From positions 8,680,001 to 8,744,000 of the forward strand of contig CAVNZM010000005.1 of NCBI GenBank assembly GCA_963693365.1: a stretch of 64,000 nucleotides of DNA. Reading direction: 5' to 3'. Below the pieces are notes generated by a model. It ran no database searches. It was not told the origin of the DNA and worked only from the letters and a program-made list of their open reading frames with translations. The stretch comes from Amoebidium appalachense. Taxonomy: Eukaryota > Ichthyosporea. The stretch's first letter is position 1. Every line of letters starts with the position of its first letter. Positions 1 through 15,000 of the stretch are shown one piece after another. Both the position numbers and the translations under genes were made by a program.

Positions 1-1437
1 TCTCTCTCTCTCTCCACCCTCCCACCCACCCTCCCGAACCCTCCCTCCCTCCTTGTGCTCCTCCCTCCCTCCTTCCCTCCTCCTCCACCTCCCCCCCGGC
101 CGTGCTCACCTCGCAGGGGCCGTAATTATCAAACCGTCCGTTTGTTCATTCCTTTCCGCACTCCCACCAAACACACAAAGCACCTTTGTACGGCAGCTAG
201 CGTCAGAGGGGAAAAGGCAGGGGGGGAAGGGGGAGGGGGGTAGAAGGGGAGGGAAGGGGGGGAGGGGGCGGGAGGGGGGGGAGGAGGGAGGAGGGGAGGG
301 GCATGGGGCTCCCAACAGCCCTGAGGAGAAGGCCTCGTTACTTTTGGCAGTGCTTTTTAACCACAGACACAGTAAAATGTGAAATAGCCTAATAAGGACG
401 AAATTGCTTGAAATCTTTCAATTTGGTCAGTGTTCTTACATTTTGCAAATTATATAAGATGAACGTTCACATTTTCCTTTTCTCACCGTTAATCAATGCA
501 TATGACACATACACTAGAATGCTACGGCCTTGACACAACTATCTTTTCCGGGAGGCTTTTGTTTGCCACATCTGTCCTTCTCCCGTACAGTATTTAAGTG
601 CCCTTTTTTGTCACTTTTGTCAAAGATGCCGTAAAGGAGTCAGACATGACACCGTGACTTTATGTACTCTAACTACAAAGTAATGCACATGTAACTTCTC
701 GTGATTAAAAAAAAATAAAAAATCAAAAAATTCAGACTGGCAGCCGTTGATCAAAACACACAATTGCAAGTTACTGACCTTGCTCCGAATCAGTCTATCA
801 CATAGTATATGTGTGGTCTAAGAATATTTTTTTTTACAGTTGTACAATAGTACCGTCCTTGATCGATAGAAGAAACAGGTGACGTCACTTCTTTCACGCC
901 AATTCAGACAAAAGTGTGATCGTGAGCCTTCTGTTACACTACTGTCCACTGCTAATGTCACACTAAGCCCCAAAGTTTGATCGGCCCGATAGATATGTCA
1001 TGGCACGGTGTCAACTGTATTTTCGTGGAGATTTTTGTTGGGGTGTTCAGGTCACTGGGCAGTGAGTTGGGGCTACCCCAGGGCCACAACTATAAATAAC
1101 ATGCAACTCCCGGATTCTTTTAGCAGTCGTGTGATGCTGCAAAGATTGAACCATTTCTTGTGTGCTTGAAGCTCAAACTCAAAAGACAACTTGCTTCTTC
1201 TCTGACGGCTGAAAACCAAACTGTGTGCTCAAACCCGATTGCAGACAAAGGTGTTTGTTTAACGAGCACAACCGGTGTACACCCTGCTAAATAAGGCACG
1301 CGCAAGCATCACCAAACATATGGGCACATGTTGTGTGACGGAGAGTCTCTGTGAGTTGAAATCATAGGCTAAGAGTTACAGTGAAACACTTTGGGCTTTA
1401 ACATCTTCCTAATATCATTTAGGGCACACCCGTCACC
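1..1437. other. Gene-free 5' stretch upstream of the first HMG gene
   Basis: Positions 1-110 are CT-rich and 205-300 are G-rich low complexity. From about 360 to 1400 the sequence is complex but carries no convincing coding frame. A TATA-like CTATAAATA lies at about 1090-1098, some 340 bases before the first ATG of the HMG gene at 1438. It could belong to that gene if the 5' UTR is long. I see no RNA gene here. Confidence 0.5.
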
Positions 1438-3725
1438 ATGTCTCAATCCATACTCCTAACCACTCTTGCTGCGTGCCGCGCGTCACTCTCCGTAACCCAC
1501 ATTCCACGCATTCCACGCCTTCCACGCATTCCCCTAAACCCACGCACATTCCTACCCACCTCCACGTCTCTCCGTGTCCCCGCCACCATTTCTTCACCAA
1601 TCCGTTCGTCACTTCCGGCTCACTCCCCGGTTTTTGTTGCTACTACTCGAACCCAGCCCCGCAGACTCTACTCTACCGCCGCCGCTGCCACCACCAACCA
1701 CAACAATGACGTCACATTTGGGAGCAGCATTCCCTTACCGCCCTCTCGCCCTGAACCCTCCGAACCCATGAAAAACCCCGCTGGTACCAACGAAAAAAAA
1801 CCCCGCACTTTGGAGGTGCTTTCTTCCGCCGAGGCGCCATTGGAGCCCGGTATCTCTGCCGCCGACGCCGAAAACCAGATCAAGGAAACCGAAGTTCCCG
1901 ATTCGAAAAAAACAGCAGGAGGGTAACACCTTAACCGGCCAGTCAACAACAGAGCACGTCGAGCCCCCCCTTAACCACCAATCCTCTGATCAGGAGAACA
2001 ACACAGACTTCGAGGAGGGCGAATGGGAGGAAATAAGTGACTCGCCCGCCGATGACGGAAACGAAAATGACGAAAAAGACGGGGGAGAAACAAATGATTC
2101 AGCCGAAACCACGCCTGCCCCCAAGAAAAAAACCGGTGCAACGAAGATGAGCCTATCAGCACAAGTGGCAGCCGCGACCGCCGAAAACCACACCGCGTTC
2201 ATCCGTTTTGCGTCTTACAGGCGTCGGCACCTTCTCGAAGAAATGGTTGGAGAGTTGGGAGGGAGTGAGAGTGCTCATGAGAAGCCGAGCCCAAGGGAGG
2301 TGGATGAACGGCTGATGGAAGAATGGAGCAAAATGGGTCCTGAAGAAGGAAAGGTAGGTGCAATTTTCATGGCAAAACCCCCGTTTTTAACCCCAACCCC
2401 CCATCCTCGACACCGTGCAAAGAAGCCCCCCCCCCCCCCCCCCCCCCCCCCCTTTTTCCACGTCTAATCCCCCTCCCCCCTCCTCCCCTCCCCCTGCCCA
2501 CTCTTTCCTCTGTGCCTTAGAACCCTTCTTCTCTTTCTTTTCTCTCTCCTCTCCCCTCTCTCACACACTAGCTCTCTTGCTCCCCCCTCTGGCCACTCCC
2601 ACCCCCAGGTCTCCCTCCCTTCGTTTTCCTCCCTTTTCCTTCCTCCCCTTCCCTTATGCCCCTTTCATGTCAGCAAAAAGAAACTAAACCTCAAAAACCT
2701 CAAGATAACCAGATGTTGCAGTTCAAGTTTTTTTTCGTCCAAAAAATGGGGGGGGGAGCGGGGTTGGTGGACCGGGGTGGTTGAGGGGGTTGGTGTGTGT
2801 GTGTTTGGGGGGGGGGAGGGGGGAGGGGGGAGGGGGAGGGGGGAACTGTAAACCTTTACAGAAAAGGGAGGGGAGGGGGGGGAACTGTAAACCTTTACAG
2901 AAAAGTGCGACGGGTTATCTTTTTCTCCTGGGCATCTTTCCGGGCTAATCACCGTACCAATTATCTCCCCCCTCCATCGCCCCCTCTTCACCCACCCCCT
3001 CCCCCCCCAAACCCGCCCCCCCAACCCCTCACTTCCTCCACCACGCCCGCCCCCCTCCTCCCCCCCCCCCCCCCACACACACACACACACACACCCACAC
3101 CCCCCCCCCCCCCCCCCCCCCCCCCTTCACACACACAAACACACACACGCCCACACACAATGACCTAAAGGCATACGAGCTAAAAGAAAAACCTACCCGC
3201 AAGCCCATCAAGACCAAGCACTTCAGCGAAATTTTAAATTCCACCAGCGCAAAAAACCCCACTCCGCATCCGGACGCCCCGCCAAAGCGCCCCCTCACGT
3301 CATTTTTCCGCTACGTTCAAGAGAGACGCCCACACATTGTCGAGATGCTTTCATATGCGGACGGAAATAAGCCGGGGGGTAAAAAACCCCCCTCCCCACA
3401 GGTTGTGAAAATGGCTGCAGACGAATGGTGGGCCCTGTCTGAGGAAGAAAGACAGGTATAACCCCCCCCCCCCCCCCCCCTCCCCGCCCGCCCACCGTTC
3501 TCTCTCGTTCCTTCTCTTTTCTTTTAACATTCTGTCTCTTTCTCTTTCTCACTGATTTTCTCCCTCCTTCTTCCTCACCCTCCTTCTTTACCATCACCAT
3601 CACCACCACCACCAACCCCCCCCCCCCCCCCCCCCCCCCCTCCCCCAAAGTTTTGACATTTCAACTCACTGGGACTCGCTCTCCTGACCCACCACAAGAA
3701 CGAAAATTTTCTCTCCTGGAACTCG

Positions 3726-3756
<31 letters not shown>

Positions 3757-3866
3757 TTCCTCCCCTTCCTAAAAAAAAAATGAAAAAAACACCACCACAC
3801 ACACACACAAACTTGCCCTTCCATTCACTACCTTTTATTCGAGCTTTTTCACCTCAGGGAATGCCC

Positions 3867-3897
<31 letters not shown>

Positions 3898-3955
3898 GGC
3901 AAATGAACCTTCTTCGATTTCTTGCTCCCCCTTCCGTCCTTCCCACCCCCCCCCC

Positions 3956-3986
<31 letters not shown>

Positions 3987-4499
3987 CTCCCGGTGACCTA
4001 ACCCCCCCCCCACTCACCCTTACCCTGTCGGGGTTTGCAAGGCCCGGCAGCTAATGTTCACAGCTGCAACCCATTCCAACTTAAACCTTTCATGTTCTAT
4101 TTTGGGCAGACCTCCCATCCCCCACTTCCCCTCCCCACCACCACCCCTCCACATCCCCTCCTCCCCCCCCCCCCCGGACCCACCCATCTCCCCGTTGTTT
4201 CAAGTCCCTCTTTTTCCGAAAGTTTATTCCTTAACCCACCCACAAGGCCTCACTCCGGCCACCTTTCCAACCACCCGACCACGTCCCAATATCGATCCCC
4301 CCCTAACTGTCAACAGCCCACTGTACACATTCTAACGTATGCCCCTCCTCTCCAATCCCCCATCCCCTACCTGCCCCTTCGGAAGCGTTAAATTTTACAC
4401 ACCCCCCCCCCCCCCCCCCCCCTCCGTGCAACCTCCGCCCCCCCTTCCCCCACCCCCCTCCCTCCTCCTCCTCCCCCCTCCTTCTGCCCCCCTCCCCCA

Positions 4500-4573
<74 letters not shown>

Positions 4574-4661
4574 GCAGGTGTACACGGATGCCTTCCATGA
4601 GGACATGAAGGTCTACCGTGAGCACATGCAAGAGTACGAGTCTAGTCACAAGAACAACTGA
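1438..4661 (+). CDS. Mitochondrial dual HMG-box protein (Abf2/TFAM-like), 3 exons
   Basis: Likely packages or regulates mitochondrial DNA. Exons are 1438-2353, 3171-3455 and 4578-4661, joined in phase 0 at AAG|GTAGGT, CTAAAG|GC, CAG|GTATAA and GAGCAG|GT. About 427 residues after one base is discounted. The N terminus is rich in R, S and T without acids and contains RRLYSTAAA near residue 77, typical of a matrix presequence. HMG box 1 (about 248-320) crosses intron 1. Box 2 (about 342-425) starts PPKRPLTSFFRYVQ, has WWALSEEERQ, and ends in exon 3 at HMQEYE. An acidic linker (about 165-235) separates the presequence from box 1. Frame 1 of exon 1 stops at 1924-1926, but the frame one base on stays open from the A7 run at 1906-1912 to the splice site, so one A is surplus or the gene is mutated. 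Two boxes behind a presequence is the Abf2/TFAM plan; sequence similarity was not searched. Confidence 0.8.
2354..3170 (+). other. Intron 1 of the first HMG gene
   Basis: GT donor at 2354 and AG acceptor ending at 3170. It carries long sense-strand C runs near 2427-2452 and 3060-3125 and a G-rich block at 2806-2885. Two copies of a 16-base hairpin (CTGTAAACCTTTACAG) lie near 2846 and 2885. No exon-like segment is seen inside. Confidence 0.75.
3456..4577 (+). other. Intron 2 of the first HMG gene
   Basis: GT donor at 3456 directly followed by a C run; AG acceptor ends at 4577 after (CA)n and A-tract sequence at 4500-4568. At least six sense-strand C runs are present. HMG helix 3 reads straight across the junction (EEERQ to VYTDAF), which supports a single intron here. 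Confidence 0.75.
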
Positions 4662-4850
4662 TAACAAGAAGGCAGCAAAAGAGTATGTCCTATGCATGTG
4701 GGGTGAAGGTCATATCCCAATACCTCATATCTCAAGATATCTCTATGTGCATTATTAGAATTAGGTATTAGAACGCCTTGTACTCAGTGATATTGGATAT
4801 CTTCTGGATTTGCACGGGGCTTTTGATATTTTTACTTTTTCTTTTTCTTT

Positions 4851-4888
<38 letters not shown>

Positions 4889-5267
4889 TTTTTGGTGGGA
4901 GGAGGGTTGGGGGGGAGGGGAGGGGGTGTGTGGAGGAAAAGGAGGGAGAGAGGAGAGGAGGGGGGGAGGGGCGGAGCGGAGGGAGAGGGGGAAGGGGAAG
5001 GGAGGAAGGAATGGAGGAAGGGATGGATTTTTCTTTTTTTCTTTTTTTTTTTTGACATACCCCACACTTAAATACCCGCCCGATACTCCAATCATTGTTC
5101 CCTGCCTTGTCTATCCCTCTGCTATCCCAACAACCCTCCCCCCCCCCCCCCTCCCCCCTCTACCACACACACACACCCCTTTTTTCTTTTTTCCTCCTCA
5201 AACCCTAACCTTGGAGTCCCTTTTCCTAAGGTACCCTTCATCCTGTAGCCACAATCTTACACTTACA

Positions 5268-5298
<31 letters not shown>

Positions 5299-7039
5299 CT
5301 CCCCTCTCCCTCCCCCCCCCCCCCCCCGGGGCCCGTCCCGCCAAAAGCTCCACCACCGTACAAACCTGCACGTCCGCGCACACGCACGCACGTGCACACA
5401 CACACACACACACACACACACACCGTGATCACACCAGGCCTACAAACTCCGGGGCACAAATTACGGACTCCTACATATGTCAGCCATTTGTGTGACAGTG
5501 CAGAAGCCGCCTATCCTACTTCATGAACACAGCCAGAGACGGGACTGGTACAGAGATATACTTTTAGTTTCCAAATATCATCTGAGAAAAGGACCGAGAA
5601 AAAAAGACAGTGAGGGGACAAAAATGGAATACATTTTTTGTTAGCATGGTTGTCTTCTTTGAAAAAAAAAAGTCGATTCTTCTTTCTTTCTTTTTTTTTT
5701 TTTTTTTTTTTTTGTTAGGCACCGTTGGCGAACCTCTAAGATTAATAGTATATCCTTTTTTGAAAATGGTAGCCTGCAGACATATTGCTTGATTCCTGTG
5801 ACACAACCGTGCCCCTCAGTAAGAAGCGATGTGTTTAGAAAAGAAGGGGGGGGGGGGGGTGTGCCTGAGTAAGAAGCAATGTGTTTAGAAAGAGGTGGGG
5901 AGGGGGGAAGAGAGGGAGGGATAGTATAGTATAGTAAAGTTGTACTTTATTAGTTAGGTAAGAGGCTATGTGTTTAGAAAGAGGGGGGAAAGGTACCCGG
6001 GGGGGTGGGGGGGAGAAGGGGGGGGGGGGATGCAGTGCTTCATTAGCTAGGTATAGTAGCCGCGTTACAGTTACACCTTTTTTTTTGGAATATACTGTAG
6101 TATTCCGTATTCCGGTATTACCTGAGTATTACATGGATATATACTGCTGTTACAACTGCTCCTCAACGTGAACAGGAATCCGGCACATAGCCTCGGGTGT
6201 AATTCAAATATGTCGACCCGAGTCACTAGGTTGACGCTTTCGGGTTGATTTTCTTTCCTTTTTTTCTTTTTTGGGGGCATTAAAGTTTGCACATGTTCTA
6301 GTTCAAAAATGAAACAGTGTGCGAGACAAAATGCGGAAGTGTATACATACACACACATGCAATCTCAAACAGCAAATTTTGTGCCTCAATGGTGTGCTGT
6401 AACAGATTATGGTCAAAGGTTTGTGCAAGCTGTTCATATATGCTCTGTGGTGTAATAAAGGATTATGATTTAGACACGAACATCATATGACGAATCATTT
6501 AATGATTTCAGTTACTCGGAGTTGCATGTCACGATCATGATGTACATATGTTTTTGAGTAATCCATAAGTTATCTTTTCGGTGTCCCGAGCGGGGGGAAG
6601 AGGGGGGGGGGGGGGGGGGGGGTGGGGGAGAGACTCTTGGAGAGAGAGAGAGAAGAGAGAGATCATCATCAGGTGGCAGCTCCCTGCCTGTGACTTCGAA
6701 GTACATAGATATTGTTGCAATTGTGTCACACTTTCTGAATTTTCTGAGCTACTCATTTTCGTCTTCGTCTTTCTCTCTCTTCTTTTTTCAAAGGAAGAAT
6801 GGGGGAGGAGGGGGTGACTGAGGGGGGGGAAGGGGAGGGGGGAGAGGGGGGAGTGGAGGGGGCCGGGGGAGAGGGTCCGGTGGGGGAGAGGGTCCGGAGG
6901 GGGGAGGGGGGGAAAGGTGGGGAAAGAGAGCAAATGGGGTCTCAGGTTACTGGTTTGGATGTAGGGCAAGGGGGGAGGGGGAGCGGGGGGGTAGAGAGAG
7001 AGAAAGAGGAGGGGAGGGGGGAGAGGGGGGGGGGGGGGG

Positions 7040-7040
7040 G

Positions 7041-7087
<47 letters not shown>
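7040..7087. repeat. (GA)n microsatellite
   Basis: Uninterrupted AG dinucleotides directly follow a G run (7024-7042). Pure sequence repeat. Confidence 0.9.
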
Positions 7088-7089
<2 letters not shown>

Positions 7090-7472
7090 CAAGAACACAC
7101 ACAAACATGATTGCCCCGCACACAGACACCTTCAAACACGTGCATTTAGTATGCAAGTTCATGACTGCGGGCGTCCACACATAGACCCCAAACACCTGCC
7201 CGTCACCTCAAACGGACCACTGGGCCACAAACAGTGCAATACTGCGTGAGTGTGTCTCGCATCTACGTGTGGGGATGGATTTGCTTATATGTATGGGTTT
7301 TTTTGAGAAGTTACTTGAAAACTTTGATACCCTCTTCGAGGTCATAGGACATGGTTTATGAGGTGTTGTTGTTTGTCTGGGTTTGTGACGAGTGTTTCTT
7401 ACGTAAGGTGAAGTTTGGGCCAAACCACCATGGGAACCAAGTACAGTGGTGTGTGGTGGGTACCTGTTCGTG

Positions 7473-7476
<4 letters not shown>

Positions 7477-7538
<62 letters not shown>
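7477..7538. repeat. (TC)n microsatellite
   Basis: About 30 TC dinucleotides followed by a T-rich stretch. Confidence 0.95.
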
Positions 7539-7546
<8 letters not shown>

Positions 7547-7596
7547 CTTTTCTTTTTTTATATAATTTTTTCTAATTTTTCACGGCATGAGTCATG

Positions 7597-8130
<534 letters not shown>

Positions 8131-8390
8131 CGTGTGTATGTATGCAAAAAACACGTGCGTGCGTATGCTGGAAGGTGTGCGGTGTGCGCATTTGCAATCG
8201 CGCAGGAGAAATCGAAAACAACCAGGGGTGTAGACAGGTCAAAAGCCCGGTGATTCAGGGGCTAATAAACATCCTGTCTATGCAATACTTTCTTTTTGTT
8301 TGTTCTGTACATCTTTCACCTCACAGAGGCTACCGTCTAAAATATGATTGCCCCCCCCCCCCCCCCCCCCCCCCTCCCCCCCACAAAAAA

Positions 8391-8481
8391 ACACACACAC
8401 ACACACACACACAAGAGGGCATGCGCGCACGTGCACACACACACATACACACACACACACAGACACACACACACACACACG

Positions 8482-8543
<62 letters not shown>
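8391..8543. repeat. C run plus (CA)n array
   Basis: A C run at 8350-8382 is followed by a long CA array with a few GC interruptions. Its strand polarity is opposite to the GT array 260 bases upstream. Confidence 0.9.
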
Positions 8544-8544
<1 letters not shown>

Positions 8545-9064
8545 CGGCAACTCCTACTATCACAACCACCACCAACAGGCCACTAGCCACACCAACTTGC
8601 CGTCAATCCCTCTCCCTCCCTCCCCCCCCCCCCCCCCCCCCCTTTTCCCCCTCTCTCCCTACAAGCCTCCCGCTTTGACTAAATGAGGACGGCCCAATGT
8701 GACCAGGTGCCATAATAGCATTCGACAAACAGAGTCCAAATCGTTAGCAATCTGTCGTGGGAGAACCGACTGAGTTGTATCATTGCACAGTACTAGGAAA
8801 TGTGCACTAGATTCGACCTATAGTTTTTTCCGCACCCTAAAACGCGTATGTATTCTTTTAAGCTTCTTTATTGTTTGCATGGCAACTCAGATCAGAGCCC
8901 CACGAACAATTGCAAAATTTGAAAATGAAACGAAACTTGTTATTTATTCAAACCACCCAGACACTGTGCCAGACAGTGTCCAGTCATTTCTTTACGTTTT
9001 CCACCTATAGAGTCGTGTACTGTCTGGTAAGCAAATACATAAACATAAATCACCTCATTCAAAT

Positions 9065-10172
<1,108 letters not shown>

Positions 10173-10204
10173 AGCCAGAAGCTCGTGTTCAGATCCTTTG
10201 TCGA

Positions 10205-10850
10205 CCAATCATAAATCGTTCTGGAACAATCTTCAAAGGAGGGATTTAGCAAACTGTGATTTAGAACGAATTGATAACAGGTGTTTCGAAGCGTGATGCC
10301 TGGCTTGAGTGGGAATTCCTGAAACATACATCAACATGCTGGCACAAGCGCTATGCTGTATAAATCAAAAGAACAATTGTAGTTTCTTATAAAGGGAACA
10401 ATGTCGAAAAAACCTTCAGTAATATGTTTTACCCTCTTCCTTTTGGTTTCCTACACACCTGTTTCCAGCCACGAATGTGTGCACCTGACACGCGTAACGT
10501 GAGCTTCAGCCTCGGGGAATGATAATTACCATCTTTGGATATTTTTCCTTTTCCAATTGGGAAAAAACAGGTACGAAATCGTGCACAATGCCGCTAAAAC
10601 AAAACCGCACACAAGTCACCATATAGGTAGGCTACCAGCAGACATTTGGTCAACTTTTTAATTTAAGTATTGAAAATGATATGCAATGCAGGTGGGATTT
10701 ATTTATGTGTCCAGTCATTTAAAATGCTCACTACAAATAACCATCCAAGTGGATAAATTTCTTTTACCAAACCAGGCTAAGTAACACAGCCAATCATTAC
10801 CCCGTATTTAAAGCTCAGCCAATCAAAAGCTCATGTGTGACTACCAATCA
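10205..10850. promoter_or_regulatory. CCAAT-box cluster upstream of GAPDH
   Basis: CCAATCA occurs at 10205-10211, 10790-10796, 10819-10825 and 10844-10850, all in the same orientation. The last copy abuts the edge of the YR element. CCAAT boxes are bound by NF-Y/HAP complexes in fungi, plants and animals; use here is inferred. Confidence 0.5.
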
Positions 10851-10851
10851 G

Positions 10852-11154
10852 ATGCCGGAGGAAAGACTTCCCCTCACTCCCGTCGTGGCTCCCCGAGGTG
10901 ACCGAGACAAAGAGAAGCAGAAATGCAAGTCAGTGAGGAATTTTATTATTGATTTTAGCCCTAATAAATAATATCAGTATCTGATCAGAAAACCCCCAAA
11001 ACCCCCGGATAAACCCCCTAAACCCCAGAACACTGTGTGTGTGTGCACACGTGTGTGTGTGTGTATGTGTGTGTGTTTGTGTGTGTATGATAGGCTATTG
11101 AAGGAACAGCACTTCCAGCACACAATGGCCGAAAGAACCCCTTCATCTATCCAA
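10852..11154 (-). repeat. Split direct repeat B2 (element end)
   Basis: About 303 bases, matching 11631-11934 with a few differences (for example GGAAAG versus GGCAAG near the start). On the minus strand it contains AATAAA within CAATAATAAAATTC, a possible polyadenylation signal. Confidence 0.85.
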
Positions 11155-11169
11155 GGGTGGGAGGGAGGG

Positions 11170-11633
11170 AAGAGAAAGCAAGAGCAAACCGTAAGGCACC
11201 AACTAATCAGACTGAGGTCTCAGCTTCTGCCCCTTTACACAAGGTGCCACCAAACCAAGAAAACACCCAAACAGCCTAATTATTACCTTATCACGTTGCT
11301 CCCTCCCCTTTTTTCTTTTCACCTACACACTAGCTCTAAAAACAAGAACTGAACGAACGACGCCCACAGCCAGCTCTACAAAGCTGGTGCGCGGCTCACT
11401 CACATTTTTAGAACAGTGGAAAAGCCACCAATCATATCACCTATCTACTGATAACTACGGATCACTTCATAACTATACCTGATCTATATCCAATCACTAA
11501 AGATACATACGACTGAGCTTAACATTCTACCCGTTAGGGCCAATCAGCTTGCACCGCTATGTAGCCGTTACCGCCGACTGACCGAACACGTGTCATCTCT
11601 CACCGCTGCCTCCTCCCGCTCGAGAACAACATG
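11170..11633 (-). repeat. Split direct repeat A2
   Basis: 464 bases that I read as identical to 16078-16541 (offset 4908). Contains several CCAAT motifs. Confidence 0.9.
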
Positions 11634-11934
11634 CCGGAGGCAAGACTTCCCCTCACTCCCGTCGTGGCTCCCCGAGGTGACCGAGACAAAGAGAAGCAGA
11701 AATGCAAGTCAGTGAGGAATTTTATTATTGATTTTAGCCCTAATAAATAATATCAGTATCTGATCAGAAAACCCCCAAAACCCCCGGATAAACCCCCCTC
11801 AACCCCAGAACACTGTGTGTGTGTGCACACGTGTGTGTGTGTGTATGTGTGTGTGTTTGTGTGTGTATGATAGGCTATTGAAGGAACAGCACTTCCAGCA
11901 CACAATGGCCGAAAGAACCCCTTCATCTATCCAA
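11631..11934 (-). repeat. Split direct repeat B1
   Basis: Copy of 10852-11154. It joins A2 through the shared ATG, which reproduces the circle junction inside the element. Confidence 0.9.
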
Positions 11935-12015
11935 ACCTACCCTACTTGTTTTTATTTTGTGATTGTGTCTTTTAAATAATGTGTGTTGGGTGTGTGTAGT
12001 AGAAGCCTGTAGCTG

Positions 12016-15000
12016 CTAATCGTGCGTAATCATGTGTGGCCTACGGGCCAAGGATTTTGCCTGGGCTGACAGATGAGCGGGCATTGAAATTGCCAGGAGC
12101 ATGGCCTTGTTCGTGTCAATGTAGTGGTTGAAAGGCGTCGTGAAATTACGCCACCGACCATTGATACGAATTTGCTCATAGTCCTCCCCTCTGAGTGCTG
12201 CTGTGGAGGCTGCCCCGTGCCGTGTGCTGTACAATGAGAAGTCGCTATCCAGGCCCACAGCCGTCAGACTCTGTTGCATACGAGTTGCTACCAGCGATGG
12301 TGTGTACCCAGGATGAAACAGAGGGTCGGATGGGCGGGAGCCATGGGGAAATGCACCCACTGCCATGAGCTTCTGCAGCAAATGCAAGCACACTGGATCA
12401 CGGATCACCACCATCTGATGATTGCCCGTTTTGGACCGTGGAAGAAGCAACACTGCACTGCCCGCTGGAGCATTGATTTCAATCAACCGTGGATCATTCG
12501 GAGGAATGAAGTCTGCCACCGTGCGCCGCGAGAGCTCCCCCGGCCGGGTGTAGGTTGCGAATGACATACACAGATAGAGTGCTACGTGCGGCATCTTGTA
12601 TTCCCACAGAGCCGACACTGCCAAAATCATGTAGTCGTAGGGGAGTGGTCTGTGGTGATTGGTCGGGTTAGCATGGTCCCACCCCCTTAGGACCCTGGCC
12701 GACAGGACCAAGGAGTCCTTGCACTGGGGATAGAAATGGTGGATGGCTGACAGCACCGTCTTGCAGTGGGCGAGCCCGCTGCGGGTCTCTCCCAACTCTT
12801 CGTACATGTCAGCTGCATAGCTCGCAAGCATGTTATCCACCTGCTCTACCGACTGGAAGGTGCTCACCCCATCTTCCACACACCACGCTACGAATTTGTT
12901 CAAGGCGTTGTCGTATTTCGCCACTGTGGGAGCCGTGACATTGAGATTGAGCATATGCGTGATTTTTGCAGAGGGGACGACGTCACGTGACGGCATGTCT
13001 GCTGGATTGTGGGCAGAAGGGACCCACACCCACGCCGGTCGAAGTGCGGCTGCACACACAAGTGCTGCCACCCGCCGGCACAGATGGTTTAGCCGTCGTG
13101 AACTCGATCTACCCTTGGCCACCGCAAACAATAAAGATGTGTTGTCGATGAGATGAGCTACTCTGGTGCTGTGATTTTGTGGTGCTCGCGTGAAACGTCG
13201 TAGTGATAATAGCAGCGCGTGCCCCTCGAGGATGGTGATGTGATCTTCGTGCCGCCACGGAGTAGATATCGGATGGTGCCACTGCAGACCGTCAACTACT
13301 TTCAGAAAAGAGTCGTCGGTCGTGGGGTGGTTCGTGCTGTCGTTACATTCATCGGCTGAAAGGGCGTTAATCACGAGCTCACCGGTGTCGTCCACAGGCC
13401 CCAAGAAGGAATAACCGGGTCTGGACACCGACTGTGCTAATGCCGTCAACGATTGCTCAGCCGTAACGGACGCAATAGAAACACCTGCTCCCTTGGTGGA
13501 CGCATCTGATGCCAACAGAAGAGAGGCGGGAGCAGCCGTCAAATCACACACAATGAGAGGTGCCAAATCCACCAACAGGGCCAACTCCCCCTTGACTGCA
13601 GAGGGGATTGGGCATGCCGTTAGTGGACATTGGCCGGCTGACAACGCAAACTGATAACTCGCCTCTAACACAGAAAATAAAGCTCTATTCAAAAGCAACA
13701 ACCACGCCCAGCCCCCAAGCAAACGAGATAACGCCCGTGGAGCCACCTCCCGCATGAACAGAACCGCCTTTGTGTCGGCTAGTAGCCGCGCCAACCGTGA
13801 TGCATCCGGTCGAATAACACCGTCCCGTCCTATAGCCAACCCAAGTGCTACGGTCTCCGGGTGGTCTCGTGACGCCGTGACCGTTTTGGACGGTTTTATT
13901 TCGAATCCGTGTGTCTCTCCAGCGCGCCCGGCTGCCGTCATCTCGGAATTTACAGTAGATTCCTCCAACCCAACCCCCACCCAATCATCCACGTAGATCA
14001 AATGTGCCGTATCCGATTGGTCGGTAATGGAATGTGCCGGTGAAGAATTCGATTGGATGCATCGTTCGATACGTAAAGGCGGGTGCGTGATGTGCTGGTG
14101 AGAACGTTGGGCGACAAACGGTGCCCATTTCCAGCCCATCGGCATAGACAACACCCGCGGATACACCAACCTATCGACACCCGGCAGTCCCACTGCTGAA
14201 GACGAAACCGGCGGAAGCCCTTGGTACCAAGACAGCCAGTCTGGCACCCGAAAACGGTGGTAGAAATTCGAAAAATCGTACTTGGCCACCACCACCGCTG
14301 CGTCCTTCGGAACAATGATACTACACAAATCTGCCGGACTGGGAAAATTCGGATTGGGCGGGTCTATCATGACTGCATTCATGGGGCGAGCATCCATGAT
14401 AAGACGGTCTTCCTTCTCATCTTTCTCCACCGCAAATAAACCATTGATAATCTTTGGGGGCTCCGAAATTTCTGAAAAAGCAACCATACCACAAACATAC
14501 ATACGCTTAGCCAATATAGGCCACTCCGCAGGCGACGCAAATGCATGGACAGGACGCCCGGGCAAAGGGTGGGCTCCTTCAGCACCCTCAGTGGTGCTCT
14601 CAGTTGCCAACACGCCCCCAAGCCCGCAAACTCCGTGACCGTTCGGCTGTCCGACCGCGTCACCCGTGCGATTTGACGCCACCACCAACACGTTTGGCTT
14701 CTCCATCATCTCCTTGAGGTCAGGTGGAAGGACCTCTAGGAGCGGACCTGTTGCCCCAAACCCCTCAGGAGGAAGGGCAATACGCTCAGCAACTATGGGG
14801 GTGAAAGCTTTTGAGTGATTGAAATATGGGAAAGATTCAGACACAGCCGCTAAGGGGACATTGCTGATCCTGCGGCGCATATCCGCGCAAAAAACGAAAA
14901 TTCGCTGAATGGATTGTGTCTGTGCCGGTGAGGGTGCATGAGAAAAGTGCGTGGATTTAGGAAAAGGCGTGGGGAAAAAATGTGTGCTGGTAGGAGGGGA

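Noticed and set aside
11155-11169. Target-site duplication of the first YR element as CCAA
   Set aside because: CCAA also ends the B copies internally; the true outer ends are at the CAT cores, and YR elements make no target duplication.
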